Origin: an uncultured Ruminococcus sp.
GTDB taxonomy: Bacteria > Bacillota > Clostridia > Oscillospirales > Ruminococcaceae
Direction of reading: 5' to 3'
NCBI GenBank assembly: GCA_900539835.1
Contig: UQDR01000006.1
Coordinates: 38,854 to 102,853 of the forward strand
Length of the DNA stretch: 64,000 nucleotides
The notes below the pieces were generated by a model. That model did not search any database, was not told the DNA's origin, and saw only the letters and a list, made by a program, of their open reading frames with translations. Below are positions 33,966 through 42,169 of the stretch, piece after piece. Position 1 is the stretch's first letter, and each line of letters opens with the position of its first letter. The position numbers were made by a program, and so were the translations under genes.

Positions 33966-34293
33966 TTGATTTGACAATGGGCTTAAATTTCTCATACAAA
34001 TCAGCACTGGCCGCAAGAAGTTTAATAATTTCTGAGATTTTATCTACTGCTTGTTTAAATGTCGTTTTTTTAGAGATTTGATTTGAGATGTCTGATATAA
34101 CTTTATGATTTATTTGTGGTTCTAACTCCAAACTCTTGCATAATTCACTTAGTTTTTCAAAAACAGATATTGAAATAGGTTTATTGTCCTCTTTAACTTT
34201 GGCGAGTAATTCTGGAACACCTAATTCAAGTTCTTCATAAGTGAAGTTGTCAAGTTCCTGATATGTGAAGTTAGATAATTCATCGTATGTCAC
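33946..34293 (-). CDS. Hypothetical protein with N-terminal TYEEL repeats
   Basis: 115 aa on the minus strand inside an otherwise rightward early region. Residues 1-25 contain three short repeats of the form YDELSNF-TYQELDNF-TYEELE; the rest is helical with hydrophobic segments (IIKLLAASADLYEKFKPIV). The same short repeat occurs in the tail protein at 59194-60390. AGGAGGAAA ribosome site before the start. Function unknown. Confidence 0.6.
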   Translation of the reverse strand: MTYDELSNFTYQELDNFTYEELELGVPELLAKVKEDNKPISISVFEKLSELCKSLELEPQINHKVISDISNQISKKTTFKQAVDKISEIIKLLAASADLYEKFKPIVKSIISFFQ

Positions 34294-34386
34294 GTGTTTT
34301 TCCTCCTTTCAATATTAATTTTCTACATTATACTATAAAGTGAGGGGATATGCAACAACTTGATAAAGAAAAAGGAGGTGAGGGAA

Positions 34387-34716
34387 GTGGAGCGTAATAA
34401 AGAGAATTTATTAGAAGAAGCGGAGAACGCTTTAATTGAGTTTATCATAAGAGTTTCTAAAGGAAATGCGACCTGCGAAACAGAAGTTGCAGTTCTGCCA
34501 CAGGTCGCAAATGCTTTGTTAGAGTACGAGATTAATAAAGGGAAGCCTAAAGAAATAGTTGACCTTGCGTTACAGTGTCAGCTATCACAAAAAAAATCTG
34601 AGGCTATTGAATCAATGCGACTTGCTACTAAACAAGTTTTCTCAAAGTTCTGTGATGATTTTAATATGCACAACGAGAAAATAGATGCAGCTCTTGAAAA
34701 ATTGTCTAAGGAATGA
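34387..34716 (+). CDS. Hypothetical phage protein
   Basis: 109 aa from a GTG at 34387, directly after a strong AAGGAGGTGAG site; the in-frame TTG at 34360 lacks one. Helical, acidic, with one hydrophobic patch (VLPQVANALLEYEI). Not recognised. Early region. Confidence 0.6.
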   Translation: MERNKENLLEEAENALIEFIIRVSKGNATCETEVAVLPQVANALLEYEINKGKPKEIVDLALQCQLSQKKSEAIESMRLATKQVFSKFCDDFNMHNEKIDAALEKLSKE

Positions 34717-34821
34717 ACTTAGTTAAAAAATCTGATAATTCTATAAAGCCCATTTGTGTGTTTAGACGTGGCAGTATAGGACAAAATTCAATTAGCATAA
34801 AATAAAAAAGGAGGTGGTTAC

Positions 34822-35088
34822 GTGAAACAGCCGGACATCGAAAAAGCAGTAACAATGTACTACAACATGACCGAAATAGGAACAGCGGAAATAAAAGAGC
34901 TTTTTAGCATTGGAAATACAAGTGCTGCAAATTTAAAACGCAAGGTGTATGACGAAATGGCTAAGAGGGGAGTACGAAATTATTATCCTCACTGTGTAAA
35001 AACAGATATAGCTTTTGAGGTTTTTGGATTGGATATTGAGGACCTGGAAAGACGTTTAAAAGCTAAAAGACGGCTGAAATTAGTATAA
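34822..35088 (+). CDS. Small HTH-like phage protein
   Basis: 88 aa, GTG start after AAAGGAGGTGG. The N-terminal half (GTAEIKELFSIGNTSAANLKRKVYDEM) looks like a helix-turn-helix; the C-terminus is basic (LKAKRRLKLV). Probably DNA-binding, early phage gene. No named family. Confidence 0.6.
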   Translation: MKQPDIEKAVTMYYNMTEIGTAEIKELFSIGNTSAANLKRKVYDEMAKRGVRNYYPHCVKTDIAFEVFGLDIEDLERRLKAKRRLKLV

Positions 35089-35148
35089 AAAAATAGGATG
35101 TAAAAATTGTGGACAAGCCTAAAACTTGTGAAAGGAGCGGCTAACCCC

Positions 35149-35379
35149 ATGAGTGACACAGCAAAAATAATTTTGTTAGCAATGCTTTGGACAGGGATAA
35201 TGTTCGGCTGTGCAAAAATCGGCGGAGGCTTTGGATTTACGGTATTGATGTTAGTGACAGCAGTGCTTGCAGCTCTGATTTACGCTGAGGATTGCAAAGA
35301 GCGGGCAAGTAACTCAAAGCAACGTAAATTGCTAAATGAGAGATTTAAGCAGGAGCTGCGTGAAGCAGAAAAGTATTAA
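35149..35379 (+). CDS. Small membrane protein
   Basis: 76 aa from the ATG at 35149 (AAAGGAGCGG ribosome site). Two hydrophobic helices (about 5-22 and 27-44) and a charged C-terminal helix (KQRKLLNERFKQELREAEKY). Part of the chain of short early genes; function unknown. Confidence 0.6.
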   Translation: MSDTAKIILLAMLWTGIMFGCAKIGGGFGFTVLMLVTAVLAALIYAEDCKERASNSKQRKLLNERFKQELREAEKY

Positions 35380-35392
35380 GGAGAGAAAAAAC

Positions 35393-35533
35393 ATGAAAAT
35401 CGCATTACTGATAGCGGCAACGATTATGCTTGCACCGACAATGGCAGCGATAGTGCTGTGCCTGATAAGTAAAAATGATAGGGAGGATCACAATGAACAA
35501 ATTAAGACGCAAGGCTTTAGAAAAATTAAATGA
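35393..35533 (+). CDS. Small membrane protein (46 aa)
   Basis: ATG at 35393 after AAGGAGAG. One hydrophobic helix (IALLIAATIMLAPTMAAIVL) and a polar tail. Overlaps the next gene by about 40 bases. Unknown function. Confidence 0.55.
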   Translation: MKIALLIAATIMLAPTMAAIVLCLISKNDREDHNEQIKTQGFRKIK

Positions 35534-35723
35534 GGTTATTGCGGAGGCAAAAGAAAGATTAGAGGAAATTTATAACGAAGAAAACGATTATCTTGAAAAT
35601 ATACCCGAAAACTTGCAAGGATCGGAAAGATACGAAAAAGCCGAGAGTGCAACATATGCGATCGGAGAGGCGATAGAAGCACTTGATAGCACAATAGATT
35701 ACATAGAAGAAGCTATGGAATGA
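35493..35723 (+). CDS. Hypothetical coiled-coil phage protein
   Basis: 76 aa, ATG at 35493 after GGGAGGATCACA. Two long charged helices, acidic overall. The leader GGAGGATCACAATG is repeated in front of the next gene (35725-35740), so the two may have arisen by leader duplication. Not recognised. Confidence 0.6.
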   Translation: MNKLRRKALEKLNEVIAEAKERLEEIYNEENDYLENIPENLQGSERYEKAESATYAIGEAIEALDSTIDYIEEAME

Positions 35724-35737
35724 TAAGGAGGATCACA

Positions 35738-36010
35738 ATGGATAACAAAATAAAAGAGCCTGCACAGTCTGCCAACTGTACAAGCTCAGAAAATAATTTA
35801 CCTAAGTATGATGATACATCATGTTGCAGGATTTGTCAAGAGAATCTGTTAAAAAAATTAGAAGCGATAGAACATACATTAAGTCCGGAGGTATTTGAGG
35901 ACGTTGAGTTATTAAACATCGCATTGTTAAGTGGGATTATCGGTGAGGCTCACGGTATGATACGGATGTTAAAAATGGATTTAGAAACGGCAGGTGACCG
36001 CAATGAGTAA
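35738..36010 (+). CDS. Hypothetical phage protein with Cys pair
   Basis: 90 aa, ATG at 35738. A CCRIC cluster near residue 32-36, then helices (ENLLKKLEAIEHTL, LLSGIIGEAHGMIRML). Stop overlaps the next start by eight bases. Not recognised. Confidence 0.6.
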   Translation: MDNKIKEPAQSANCTSSENNLPKYDDTSCCRICQENLLKKLEAIEHTLSPEVFEDVELLNIALLSGIIGEAHGMIRMLKMDLETAGDRNE

Positions 36011-36116
36011 TTGCAAATGTCAGAAGTGCGGACGAAAAGCGCATAAGAGCGGATATGGATTTGCGTATTGCCTGAGGTGCTATTTAAGGATTTATGGGGT
36101 GCAGTTTGATGATTAA
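36003..36116 (+). CDS. Tiny zinc-ribbon protein (37 aa)
   Basis: ATG at 36003 overlaps the gene before; the stop overlaps the next start by eight bases (36109-36116). The product MSNCKCQKCGRKAHKSGYGF continues to a CLRC pair, giving CxCxxC...CxxC, enough for one zinc site. The tight overlaps on both sides support it as a real gene. Confidence 0.5.
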   Translation: MSNCKCQKCGRKAHKSGYGFAYCLRCYLRIYGVQFDD

Positions 36117-36303
36117 ATATGAAAACGAGTGTGTTGATTGCGGTAAACCATGTTTAGGTCAGAGCTGTCCTAATTACAGTGTTCCTCACTTTTATTGTGA
36201 TGAGTGTGGAGATGAAGCAGACGAACTCAGAGAAATTGACGGCGAGCAGCTTTGTAATGAGTGTCTGTGTGTAAGATTTCCGTTGGTGGAGGTTACAGCA
36301 TGA
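36109..36303 (+). CDS. Small Cys-rich zinc-binding protein
   Basis: 64 aa from the ATG at 36109. Two zinc-type clusters: CVDCGKPC near the N-terminus and CDECGDE ... CNECLC further on. Ends with TGA overlapping the start of the exonuclease gene (ATGA-type, 36300-36303). Possibly a nucleic-acid-binding accessory factor; no family name. Confidence 0.6.
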   Translation: MIKYENECVDCGKPCLGQSCPNYSVPHFYCDECGDEADELREIDGEQLCNECLCVRFPLVEVTA

Positions 36304-37232
36304 TATCAAAAATTGCAACTAACAATATGAGCCATAGTGATTGGCTTGATCAGCGCAGAAAATCTATAGGCGGTTCGGATGCAGCCACTATAGTAGGATT
36401 AAATCCATATTCATCACCGTATGAATTATGGGCGGACAAACTCGGAAAAATACCGCCTAAGGAAGAAAATGAGGCTATGAGATTGGGACATGACCTTGAA
36501 GATTACGTTGCAAAGCGGTTTTGTGAAGCAACAGGAAAAAGAGTAAGACGTGAAAACGCTATCCTGTATAACGATGAACTCCCCTTTGCCCATGCAAATG
36601 TTGACAGATTGGTAATAGGAGAAAAGGCAGGTCTTGAATGTAAAACTACAAATGTGCTTAATTTGAAAAAGTTTAAGGAAGGAAATTTTCCTCCTGTATA
36701 TTACGTTCAGTGTCAGCACTACATGATGATAACCGAACTGCCTAAATGGTATCTTGCAGTGTTGATTCTTGGAAAGGATTTTCTATGGTTTGAGATAAAC
36801 CGAAATGAAGATGATATACAAGCCTTGAGAGAATCAGAGCAGCAATTTTGGGAATGTATCAAAACTAATGACTCACCGCCTGTTGACGGATCGGCTTCTT
36901 GTTCTGATACTCTTTCTGAAATATATCAGGAAAGCAATGATTCAGAAATTGACCTTACTCCTTTGCATATCGCTCTGAAAACAAGACAAAATCTGAATGA
37001 TCAGATAAAGGAACTTAATGAGTTAAAAAACGAGCAGGACAATAAAATCAAAGCGTATATGCAAACCGCTGAAAAGGGTTCATGCGACGGGTTTAAGGTT
37101 TCATGGAAACCGGCAGTCAGAAATACTTTTGACAGTAAAAAATATATGAAGGATCATCCCAATGAAGACTTTTCGCCATATATAAAAAAGTCAAACTACA
37201 GAACGTTTAAGGTAACAGAAAATGAAGCCTGA
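36300..37232 (+). CDS. YqaJ-like viral recombinase/exonuclease
   Basis: 310 aa from the ATG at 36300 (GGAGG site). Lambda-exonuclease-fold nuclease: N-terminal WLDQRRKSIGGSDAATIVG, LGHDLEDYVAKRF with the catalytic Glu region, and the GLECKTTN motif (Asp/Glu-x-Lys) followed by YYVQCQHYM. It resects dsDNA ends 5' to 3' to give the single strand that RecT, encoded downstream, anneals. The C-terminal 80 residues are a coiled coil and a short tail. Core of the phage recombination module. Confidence 0.92.
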   Translation: MISKIATNNMSHSDWLDQRRKSIGGSDAATIVGLNPYSSPYELWADKLGKIPPKEENEAMRLGHDLEDYVAKRFCEATGKRVRRENAILYNDELPFAHANVDRLVIGEKAGLECKTTNVLNLKKFKEGNFPPVYYVQCQHYMMITELPKWYLAVLILGKDFLWFEINRNEDDIQALRESEQQFWECIKTNDSPPVDGSASCSDTLSEIYQESNDSEIDLTPLHIALKTRQNLNDQIKELNELKNEQDNKIKAYMQTAEKGSCDGFKVSWKPAVRNTFDSKKYMKDHPNEDFSPYIKKSNYRTFKVTENEA

Positions 37233-37427
37233 GGATATTCGTAAAAATCTTAACAAACCGGTAAAGTATAAAAATCCAAGGCTGTATATGGACGGCACAT
37301 TTATTCTTAAGGCAGGAATATTCAGAAAATCCGATAAAGGATTTTTTATCAGGCGGAACTTGCAGATACTCATAACTGCAACAGCGTAATAATATGCAAT
37401 TTAGAAGATATAACGGAGGTAAATTAA
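37222..37427 (+). pseudogene. Small phage protein of the recombination module, frameshifted in a T run
   Basis: From the ATG at 37222 the frame reads MKPEDIRKNLNKPVKY... and ends early at 37389 with an odd tail (IRRNLQILITATA, 55 aa). Shifting by -1 after the six-T run at 37342-37347 gives GFFYQAEL ... SVIICNLEDITEV and a stop at 37427, one base before the recT start. That ending looks like the normal form of this small exonuclease-RecT-associated protein (68 aa). So the gene has lost one T, is read by -1 slippage, or has a sequencing error. Confidence 0.6.
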
Positions 37428-37428
37428 A

Positions 37429-38247
37429 ATGAGCACAAATGAGGGAATTATTAAAAAGAACACCGGAATGGCAGCAAAGCAAGGCAAAACTCTTAATGAC
37501 TACATAAAGAGCATGGAAAGTGAAATAAAAAAAGCATTGCCAAGTGTGATAACATCTGAAAGATTTACAAGAATGACATTAACAGCAATAAGAACAACAC
37601 CTGGACTTGCCAATTGTGAACCAATGAGTTTTCTTGCTGCTATGATGTCAGCGGCTCAGCTTGGACTTGAACCTAATACTCCGCTTGGGCAGGCGTATCT
37701 ATTGCCATTTAAGAATAATAAGAAAGGCATTACTGAGGTGCAATTTCAAATAGGCTATAAAGGTCTGATAGATCTTGCCTACAGAAGCGGTGAAGTTGAG
37801 CTTGTTCAGGCACAATGCGTTTACGAAAATGATACTTTTGAATGTGAATACGGCATTGAACCAAAACTCAAGCATATTCCTGCAGATAAGGATAGAGGAG
37901 ATCTCATTAAGGTTTATGCCATGTTTAGAACTAAATCCGGAGGGTACGGTTTTGAAGTCATGAGCGTGGACGATATAAGGAATCACGCATCCAAACACTC
38001 AAAGGCTTACAATAGCAATTACAGTCCGTGGAAAACATCATTTGAAGAGATGGCAAAGAAAACTGTATTAAAAAAGGTCCTCAAATATGCTCCTTTGAAA
38101 AGTGATTTTGTCAGAAGCTTTACACAGGATGAAACAATTAAAAACGAGATATCAGATGATATGTATTCAGTTCCTTCCGAACAAATTGATTTTATCAATA
38201 TTGACGACGTTGAAGTTGATTCTGAAACCGGAGAAGTAATTGAATAA
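37429..38247 (+). CDS. recT: RecT family single-strand annealing protein
   Basis: 272 aa. Typical RecT/Redbeta-like core: GKTLNDYIKSMESEIKKALP, TRMTLTAIRTTPGLANCEPMSF, MMSAAQLGLEPNTPLGQAYLLPF and KGLIDLAYRSGEVELVQA; an acidic C-terminal tail follows. Works with the YqaJ-like exonuclease in phage recombination and repair. GGAGG ribosome site at 37415-37419. Its stop overlaps the next start (TAATG). Confidence 0.95.
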   Translation: MSTNEGIIKKNTGMAAKQGKTLNDYIKSMESEIKKALPSVITSERFTRMTLTAIRTTPGLANCEPMSFLAAMMSAAQLGLEPNTPLGQAYLLPFKNNKKGITEVQFQIGYKGLIDLAYRSGEVELVQAQCVYENDTFECEYGIEPKLKHIPADKDRGDLIKVYAMFRTKSGGYGFEVMSVDDIRNHASKHSKAYNSNYSPWKTSFEEMAKKTVLKKVLKYAPLKSDFVRSFTQDETIKNEISDDMYSVPSEQIDFINIDDVEVDSETGEVIE

Positions 38248-38477
38248 TGACTGAAAAAGACATAACAAACGCATACGAGTGGTTTAGAAAACGAACAGAG
38301 GATATGCGTGAGCAGAGAAAAGCAATAACCTCCAGCGGTGTTAAGCCGTCGGAGCATTGGGAATTGGTACAAATGAATAATTACGTTGCTTTCAAGATAA
38401 TTGAGGCATACGCAAGCAGGAAAGGACTGATAGAAATTGCTGAACAAAGTAATACTAATGGGCAGGATAGCCAATGA
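38247..38477 (+). CDS. Hypothetical phage protein
   Basis: 76 aa, start overlapping the recT stop by one base and end overlapping the ssb gene by 41 bases. Mainly helical (TNAYEWFRKRTEDMREQ; WELVQMNNYVAFKIIEAY). Small proteins of this kind commonly sit between recT and ssb in Firmicutes phages. Function unknown. Confidence 0.65.
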   Translation: MTEKDITNAYEWFRKRTEDMREQRKAITSSGVKPSEHWELVQMNNYVAFKIIEAYASRKGLIEIAEQSNTNGQDSQ

Positions 38478-38877
38478 TTTAGAGATAAAACAAACACAAA
38501 ACGGAGTAGCCGTAATGCAGTTTTCCCTTGCCGTTGAAAGACGGTACAAGGGTGCGGATGGAGAACGTGAAACAGATTTCATCAACTGCGTTGCATGGCG
38601 TCAGCAGGCTGAATTTATCGGCAAGTATTTCCGCAAGGGCAGAATGATTGCTGTTGAGGGAAATCTGCGTACAAGAACATACGATGACAAGAACGGTACA
38701 AAGCATTATGTCACTGAGGTTTACGTTGACAATGTTTCTTTCACTGGTGAAAAGGCAGAAAATGAAAACCAAAACAGCAGCGTTCAGCCGTCACAGCCGA
38801 ACAACACATCTTCAAGTGATGATTTGTCTATAGACGAAGATTTTGAAGTGATATCGGATGACGGTGTACCGTTTTAA
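38437..38877 (+). CDS. ssb: Single-stranded DNA-binding protein
   Basis: 146 aa with a TTG start, AAAGGA ribosome site about 10 bases upstream. OB fold begins MLNKVILMGRIANDLEIK and contains FINCVAWRQQAEFIGKYFRKG and VEGNLRTRTYDD. The Gln/Asn/Ser-rich linker ends in the acidic tip DDGVPF, the partner-binding tail. Phage replication/recombination. Confidence 0.95.
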   Translation: MLNKVILMGRIANDLEIKQTQNGVAVMQFSLAVERRYKGADGERETDFINCVAWRQQAEFIGKYFRKGRMIAVEGNLRTRTYDDKNGTKHYVTEVYVDNVSFTGEKAENENQNSSVQPSQPNNTSSSDDLSIDEDFEVISDDGVPF

Positions 38878-38889
38878 AGGAGAAGATTA

Positions 38890-39705
38890 ATGGCTCGTCC
38901 AAAGAAAAAAGGTCTTGATTACTTTCCTTTGGATGTTGACATTTTCGAGGATGATAAACTGTTTGATGTGCAGAACGAATATGGTCCCTTAGGTGAAGTG
39001 ATATATATACGGCTGCTGTGTCTTGTATATAAGAACGGATATTATTATCAGTTTGACAGCCTTGACAAGCTGGCAGCGTTGATGATCAGGTCTATCGGAA
39101 ACAGATGGACGAGGGACAAAAAGACTGTTAAAGATGTCATTTCTTATCTTGCTAAGATTAATCTCTTTTCATCAGAGCTTATGCAAAGAAACATATTGAC
39201 CTCTCGAAGTATTCAGGAGCGATACCTATTAGCGGTGGAACGAAGACAGTCAAAAATTACTGATTTTAACCTTCTCGAAAAAAATCAAGCAAAAGAGGGT
39301 TTAATAAATGCACCCAAAAATCAAATTAATGTAACAGAAACACCGATTAATGAAACAGAAATCCTCGTTAATGCTGACAATAATGATACAAAGGAAAGTA
39401 AAGAAAATAAAAGAAAAGTAAATGAAAGAAAAGAAGAGAGTATTTTTTCTGATTTGAATATTTTGCAAAGTCAGTATAACAGTCTTGTTTCAATGTCTGA
39501 CTCATCGTCTGTCAATAAATATATTGATAAAATCATTTCATGGCAAAATGAAAATCACAAGAAAATGAGAAACCCTTATGAAACGATAAAGACTTGGATC
39601 GAACAGGACAAGAAATCTCACAGCAATAAAGATACATCTTACGATCTTGATAAATGGGGAGATTTCGCTTTGAATTTTGATCCGACAAAGGGAGGGTGTA
39701 AATGA
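38890..39705 (+). CDS. DUF4373-like phage replisome organiser
   Basis: 271 aa. N-terminal winged-helix-like domain (Lin1244/Lin1753-like) with GLDYFPLDVDIFEDDKL and EYGPLGEVIYIRLLCLVY. The middle is a low-complexity Asn/Glu/Lys linker (about 145-180), and a C-terminal DnaD-like helical segment follows (INKYIDKIISWQNENHK-type, here VNKYIDKIISW). Such proteins load the helicase at the phage origin. No DnaC-like loader gene follows directly, so the host loader may be used. Confidence 0.8.
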   Translation: MARPKKKGLDYFPLDVDIFEDDKLFDVQNEYGPLGEVIYIRLLCLVYKNGYYYQFDSLDKLAALMIRSIGNRWTRDKKTVKDVISYLAKINLFSSELMQRNILTSRSIQERYLLAVERRQSKITDFNLLEKNQAKEGLINAPKNQINVTETPINETEILVNADNNDTKESKENKRKVNERKEESIFSDLNILQSQYNSLVSMSDSSSVNKYIDKIISWQNENHKKMRNPYETIKTWIEQDKKSHSNKDTSYDLDKWGDFALNFDPTKGGCK

Positions 39706-40061
39706 TTAGTTTTAAAATACCTTTTCGGTTACCGTCACTGAATGAGTACATAGACAAATGCAGAGGCAACAGATACGGAGGAGCAAACCTAAAAAAATCC
39801 GTAGAAAGTAATATAATGCTCATCCTTAACACAAGACGTTTTATGATAGCCTCTCCTGTGCATATCACGTTTGTTTGGCACGAGCCAAATAAACGGCGTG
39901 ACAAGGACAATGTTGCATTTGCAAAAAAGTTTATACTTGATGCACTGCAAAAGGCAGGACGGCTCAAAAACGATAATAACAAATACGTTAAAGGCTTTAC
40001 AGACAAGTTTGTATATGACGGTACAGAGGGCGTGGAGGTACATATTGAATTGGAGGACTAA
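39702..40061 (+). CDS. RusA family Holliday junction resolvase
   Basis: 119 aa. FRLPSLNEYIDKCRGNRYGG, HEPNKRRDKDNVAFAKKFILDAL (with the catalytic Asp cluster DKDN) and the later Asp in LKNDNNKYVKGF are RusA features. Cuts branched intermediates during phage replication and packaging. Overlaps the replisome gene by four bases. Confidence 0.9.
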   Translation: MISFKIPFRLPSLNEYIDKCRGNRYGGANLKKSVESNIMLILNTRRFMIASPVHITFVWHEPNKRRDKDNVAFAKKFILDALQKAGRLKNDNNKYVKGFTDKFVYDGTEGVEVHIELED

Positions 40062-40063
40062 CA

Positions 40064-40414
40064 ATGGTTCGCAAACGGTTAAGTCAAAAGCAAAGGAAAC
40101 AAATCTATAATATGTTTGATGGGCATTGTGCTTATTGTGGATGTACTATTACAATGTCGGAAATGCAAGTAGATCATATATTATCATTACACAGAGGTGG
40201 TACAGATGATATATCAAATATGTATCCTGCTTGCAGGAGTTGCAACAAGTATAAAGATACTTATACCATAGAGGGGCTTAGAAAAGCAATTGAACATATA
40301 CCCGATGTATTAAAAAGAGATAGTTCTACTTATAGAATAGCAGTTAGATTTGGATTGATTAAACTGAATAAAGATAAAGTAAAATTTTACTTTGAGGAGT
40401 GTAAAAATGTATGA
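40064..40414 (+). CDS. HNH endonuclease
   Basis: 116 aa. Zinc-finger HNH: CAYCG ... MQVDHILSLHRGGTDDISNMYPACRSCNKYK, with the two CxxC pairs, the catalytic His in VDHI and the following Asn/His positions. A freestanding HNH here may be a homing-type or a phage recombination/packaging nuclease. Overlaps the next gene by four bases. Confidence 0.9.
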   Translation: MVRKRLSQKQRKQIYNMFDGHCAYCGCTITMSEMQVDHILSLHRGGTDDISNMYPACRSCNKYKDTYTIEGLRKAIEHIPDVLKRDSSTYRIAVRFGLIKLNKDKVKFYFEECKNV

Positions 40415-40812
40415 AACCAATGATTTACAAAAGCAAACCAGAATTTGATGTATTGGACGAGGGAATATGTGATGGATATCACTACATAATTGTTTCTTAC
40501 GGCACACACCCTTGTGCATACGTTGAAATTCCTGAAAGTCATAAATACTATGGATGTGAATATATAAACTTTCCTGATATAAACTGCCATGGTGGATTAA
40601 CTTATTCTTCTAAAGGCTTTGTAAGAGAAATAGAAGAATCAGGTGAAATATTTTCACGAAACGGTCACTATCTCGGTTGGGATTATAACCATTATGGTGA
40701 TTATAATGGCTCAATGGGCTCACTTAGAATGCTTGGCGAGAAACGATGGACAACGGAAGAAATCTACGAAGAAGTAGTTAGTGTTATAAAGCAGTTGAGG
40801 GAGGCGTGCTAA
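40411..40812 (+). CDS. Hypothetical phage protein
   Basis: 133 aa, Gly/Tyr/His-rich. Visible blocks: GICDGYHYIIVSYGTHPCAYVEIPE, INCHGGLTYSS and HYLGWDYNHYGDYNG. Phage proteins of this look recur in gut phages with no assigned role. Tightly packed with both neighbours. Confidence 0.65.
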   Translation: MKPMIYKSKPEFDVLDEGICDGYHYIIVSYGTHPCAYVEIPESHKYYGCEYINFPDINCHGGLTYSSKGFVREIEESGEIFSRNGHYLGWDYNHYGDYNGSMGSLRMLGEKRWTTEEIYEEVVSVIKQLREAC

Positions 40813-40814
40813 TA

Positions 40815-41117
40815 ATGGAAAGTGAAAATAAAACTTTTATGTTGTGGTGTAATACCAATAAAGACTCATCTCGGTGGGGATTAATAAAAGACCACAGCAC
40901 AAAAGAAGAAATAATACATATCACTGACTGTCTGTTAGAAAGCTTTGGGCACACCTCCCTATCAAATCGGCTTAACGATTTACAAACTGTTGTACAAGCC
41001 GCCGAACAAGAACATTATGAGGGAAGTTGTTTTGAAAATAAAAGCACTATACCACGTGCAATAATTAATTTAATTCTGAGTCCATACGGGCTCAGGATTG
41101 AGGGAAAGGAAGTGTAA
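40815..41117 (+). CDS. Hypothetical phage protein
   Basis: 100 aa from the ATG at 40815, preceded by GGAGG; the upstream in-frame codon at 40806 is less likely. Blocks WCNTNKDSSRWGLIKDHST and LNDLQTVVQAAEQEH. No family recognised. Confidence 0.6.
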   Translation: MESENKTFMLWCNTNKDSSRWGLIKDHSTKEEIIHITDCLLESFGHTSLSNRLNDLQTVVQAAEQEHYEGSCFENKSTIPRAIINLILSPYGLRIEGKEV

Positions 41118-41119
41118 TA

Positions 41120-41362
41120 ATGTCTAAAAAATATATTGATGTTGCTTATGCTCCCATATATCTTAACAAAGAGGCTTGTGAGCAGATAAAAGAGGTGCCT
41201 GCCGCAGAAGTGCAGGAGGTTAGGCATGGGAAATGGGAACAAGAAAATGAAATCTTTAAATGCTCAGAGTGTGCATATGCATTTGAAAACGAAGGATATC
41301 AGCATTTTTTTAATTATTGCCCCAACTGCGGCGCAAGAATGGATGGTGAAGAAAATGGCTAA
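41120..41362 (+). CDS. Small zinc-ribbon phage protein
   Basis: 80 aa. N-terminal DVAYAPIYLNKEACEQIKEVP and C-terminal zinc ribbon (HGKWEQENEIFKCSECAYAF ... YCPNCGARMD). This type is frequent in clostridial phage early regions; role unknown. Confidence 0.7.
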   Translation: MSKKYIDVAYAPIYLNKEACEQIKEVPAAEVQEVRHGKWEQENEIFKCSECAYAFENEGYQHFFNYCPNCGARMDGEENG

Positions 41363-41435
41363 ACGAGATAACGTACCAGTAATACTCTTGCTTGGCAAAA
41401 TCCTCCGTTTACAGCGTATCAAATATTACCGATAG
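41355..41435 (+). CDS. Possible 26-aa basic peptide
   Basis: ATG at 41355 overlaps the end of the zinc-ribbon gene by eight bases and is preceded by GGTGAAG. Product MAKRDNVPVILLLGKILRLQ plus a basic end. Too short to be sure of; the overlap is the only support. Confidence 0.25.
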   Translation: MAKRDNVPVILLLGKILRLQRIKYYR

Positions 41436-41462
41436 GGCATACTCTAAGCGGAGGCGATAAGT

Positions 41463-41654
41463 ATGGAAATCATTTTGTTAAACGGAAAGACGATAGAGAT
41501 CAACAGCAAAGAAGAACTTTACAAACATTTTGACAACTGCCGATATCCTGTCTCCGATGCTGTTAATGCACGGAGCGAGGGAATAATCAATGAAGATGAG
41601 TACTATGAAACAATGAGAAGCGTTTTTAAGAGAGGGGATAGGAATGACCATTAA
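41463..41654 (+). CDS. Hypothetical phage protein
   Basis: 63 aa after a GCGGAGGCG ribosome site; stop overlaps the late-regulator start by 11 bases. Starts MEIILLNGKTIEINSKEELY and ends with a charged helix. Unrecognised. Confidence 0.6.
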   Translation: MEIILLNGKTIEINSKEELYKHFDNCRYPVSDAVNARSEGIINEDEYYETMRSVFKRGDRNDH

Positions 41655-42093
41655 AGAGTATTTAAGTCAGCTGACTGATATAAGGTTGAGGATTGAGGCA
41701 ATAGAACGTTCAATTGAAAAGTGCTATTCAAATGCAGAAAAAACAACATCTACGACATCGGAAGTACCGAATCATACTTTGGGTACGACTTCAAACAAGG
41801 TTGAGGAGAATGTGCTGAAAGTAGTTGAATACAAACAACAACTTGAATCACTTGAAAATCAATTTGAAGAATTTGCATTTCGTGCTACTTGTGAGATTAA
41901 TAAGATACAAGACAATGTGCTTGTTGCATTACTAATAAATAAATATGTATGCGGATTAACATGGGAAGAAGTTTCGGAAATAATTGATAAAAATCTTGAT
42001 TATACAAAAAAGGAGTTACATACTAAAGCATTGAAAGAGTTTGAAAAAATGAATCCCAATTATCCCTCGAAATCCCCTTGTATTCCTGCTTAA
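41644..42093 (+). CDS. DUF1492/ArpU-like late transcription regulator
   Basis: 149 aa. N-terminal coiled coil (IRLRIEAIERSIEKC) with a Ser/Thr-rich insert, then a sigma-70 region-4-like domain: INKYVCGLTWEEVSEII followed by a degenerate helix-turn-helix and TKALKEFEK. Proteins of this type sit just before the terminase genes and activate the late operon in Firmicutes phages. The structured RNA region and packaging genes follow, which fits. Confidence 0.8.
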   Translation: MTIKEYLSQLTDIRLRIEAIERSIEKCYSNAEKTTSTTSEVPNHTLGTTSNKVEENVLKVVEYKQQLESLENQFEEFAFRATCEINKIQDNVLVALLINKYVCGLTWEEVSEIIDKNLDYTKKELHTKALKEFEKMNPNYPSKSPCIPA

Positions 42094-42169
42094 ATAATTT
42101 ATAATGATAATTGGAGATAGTGTAAAAGCTATTCCGATGTGATCTTCATTTTTTTGTCATTGGGTCTCA

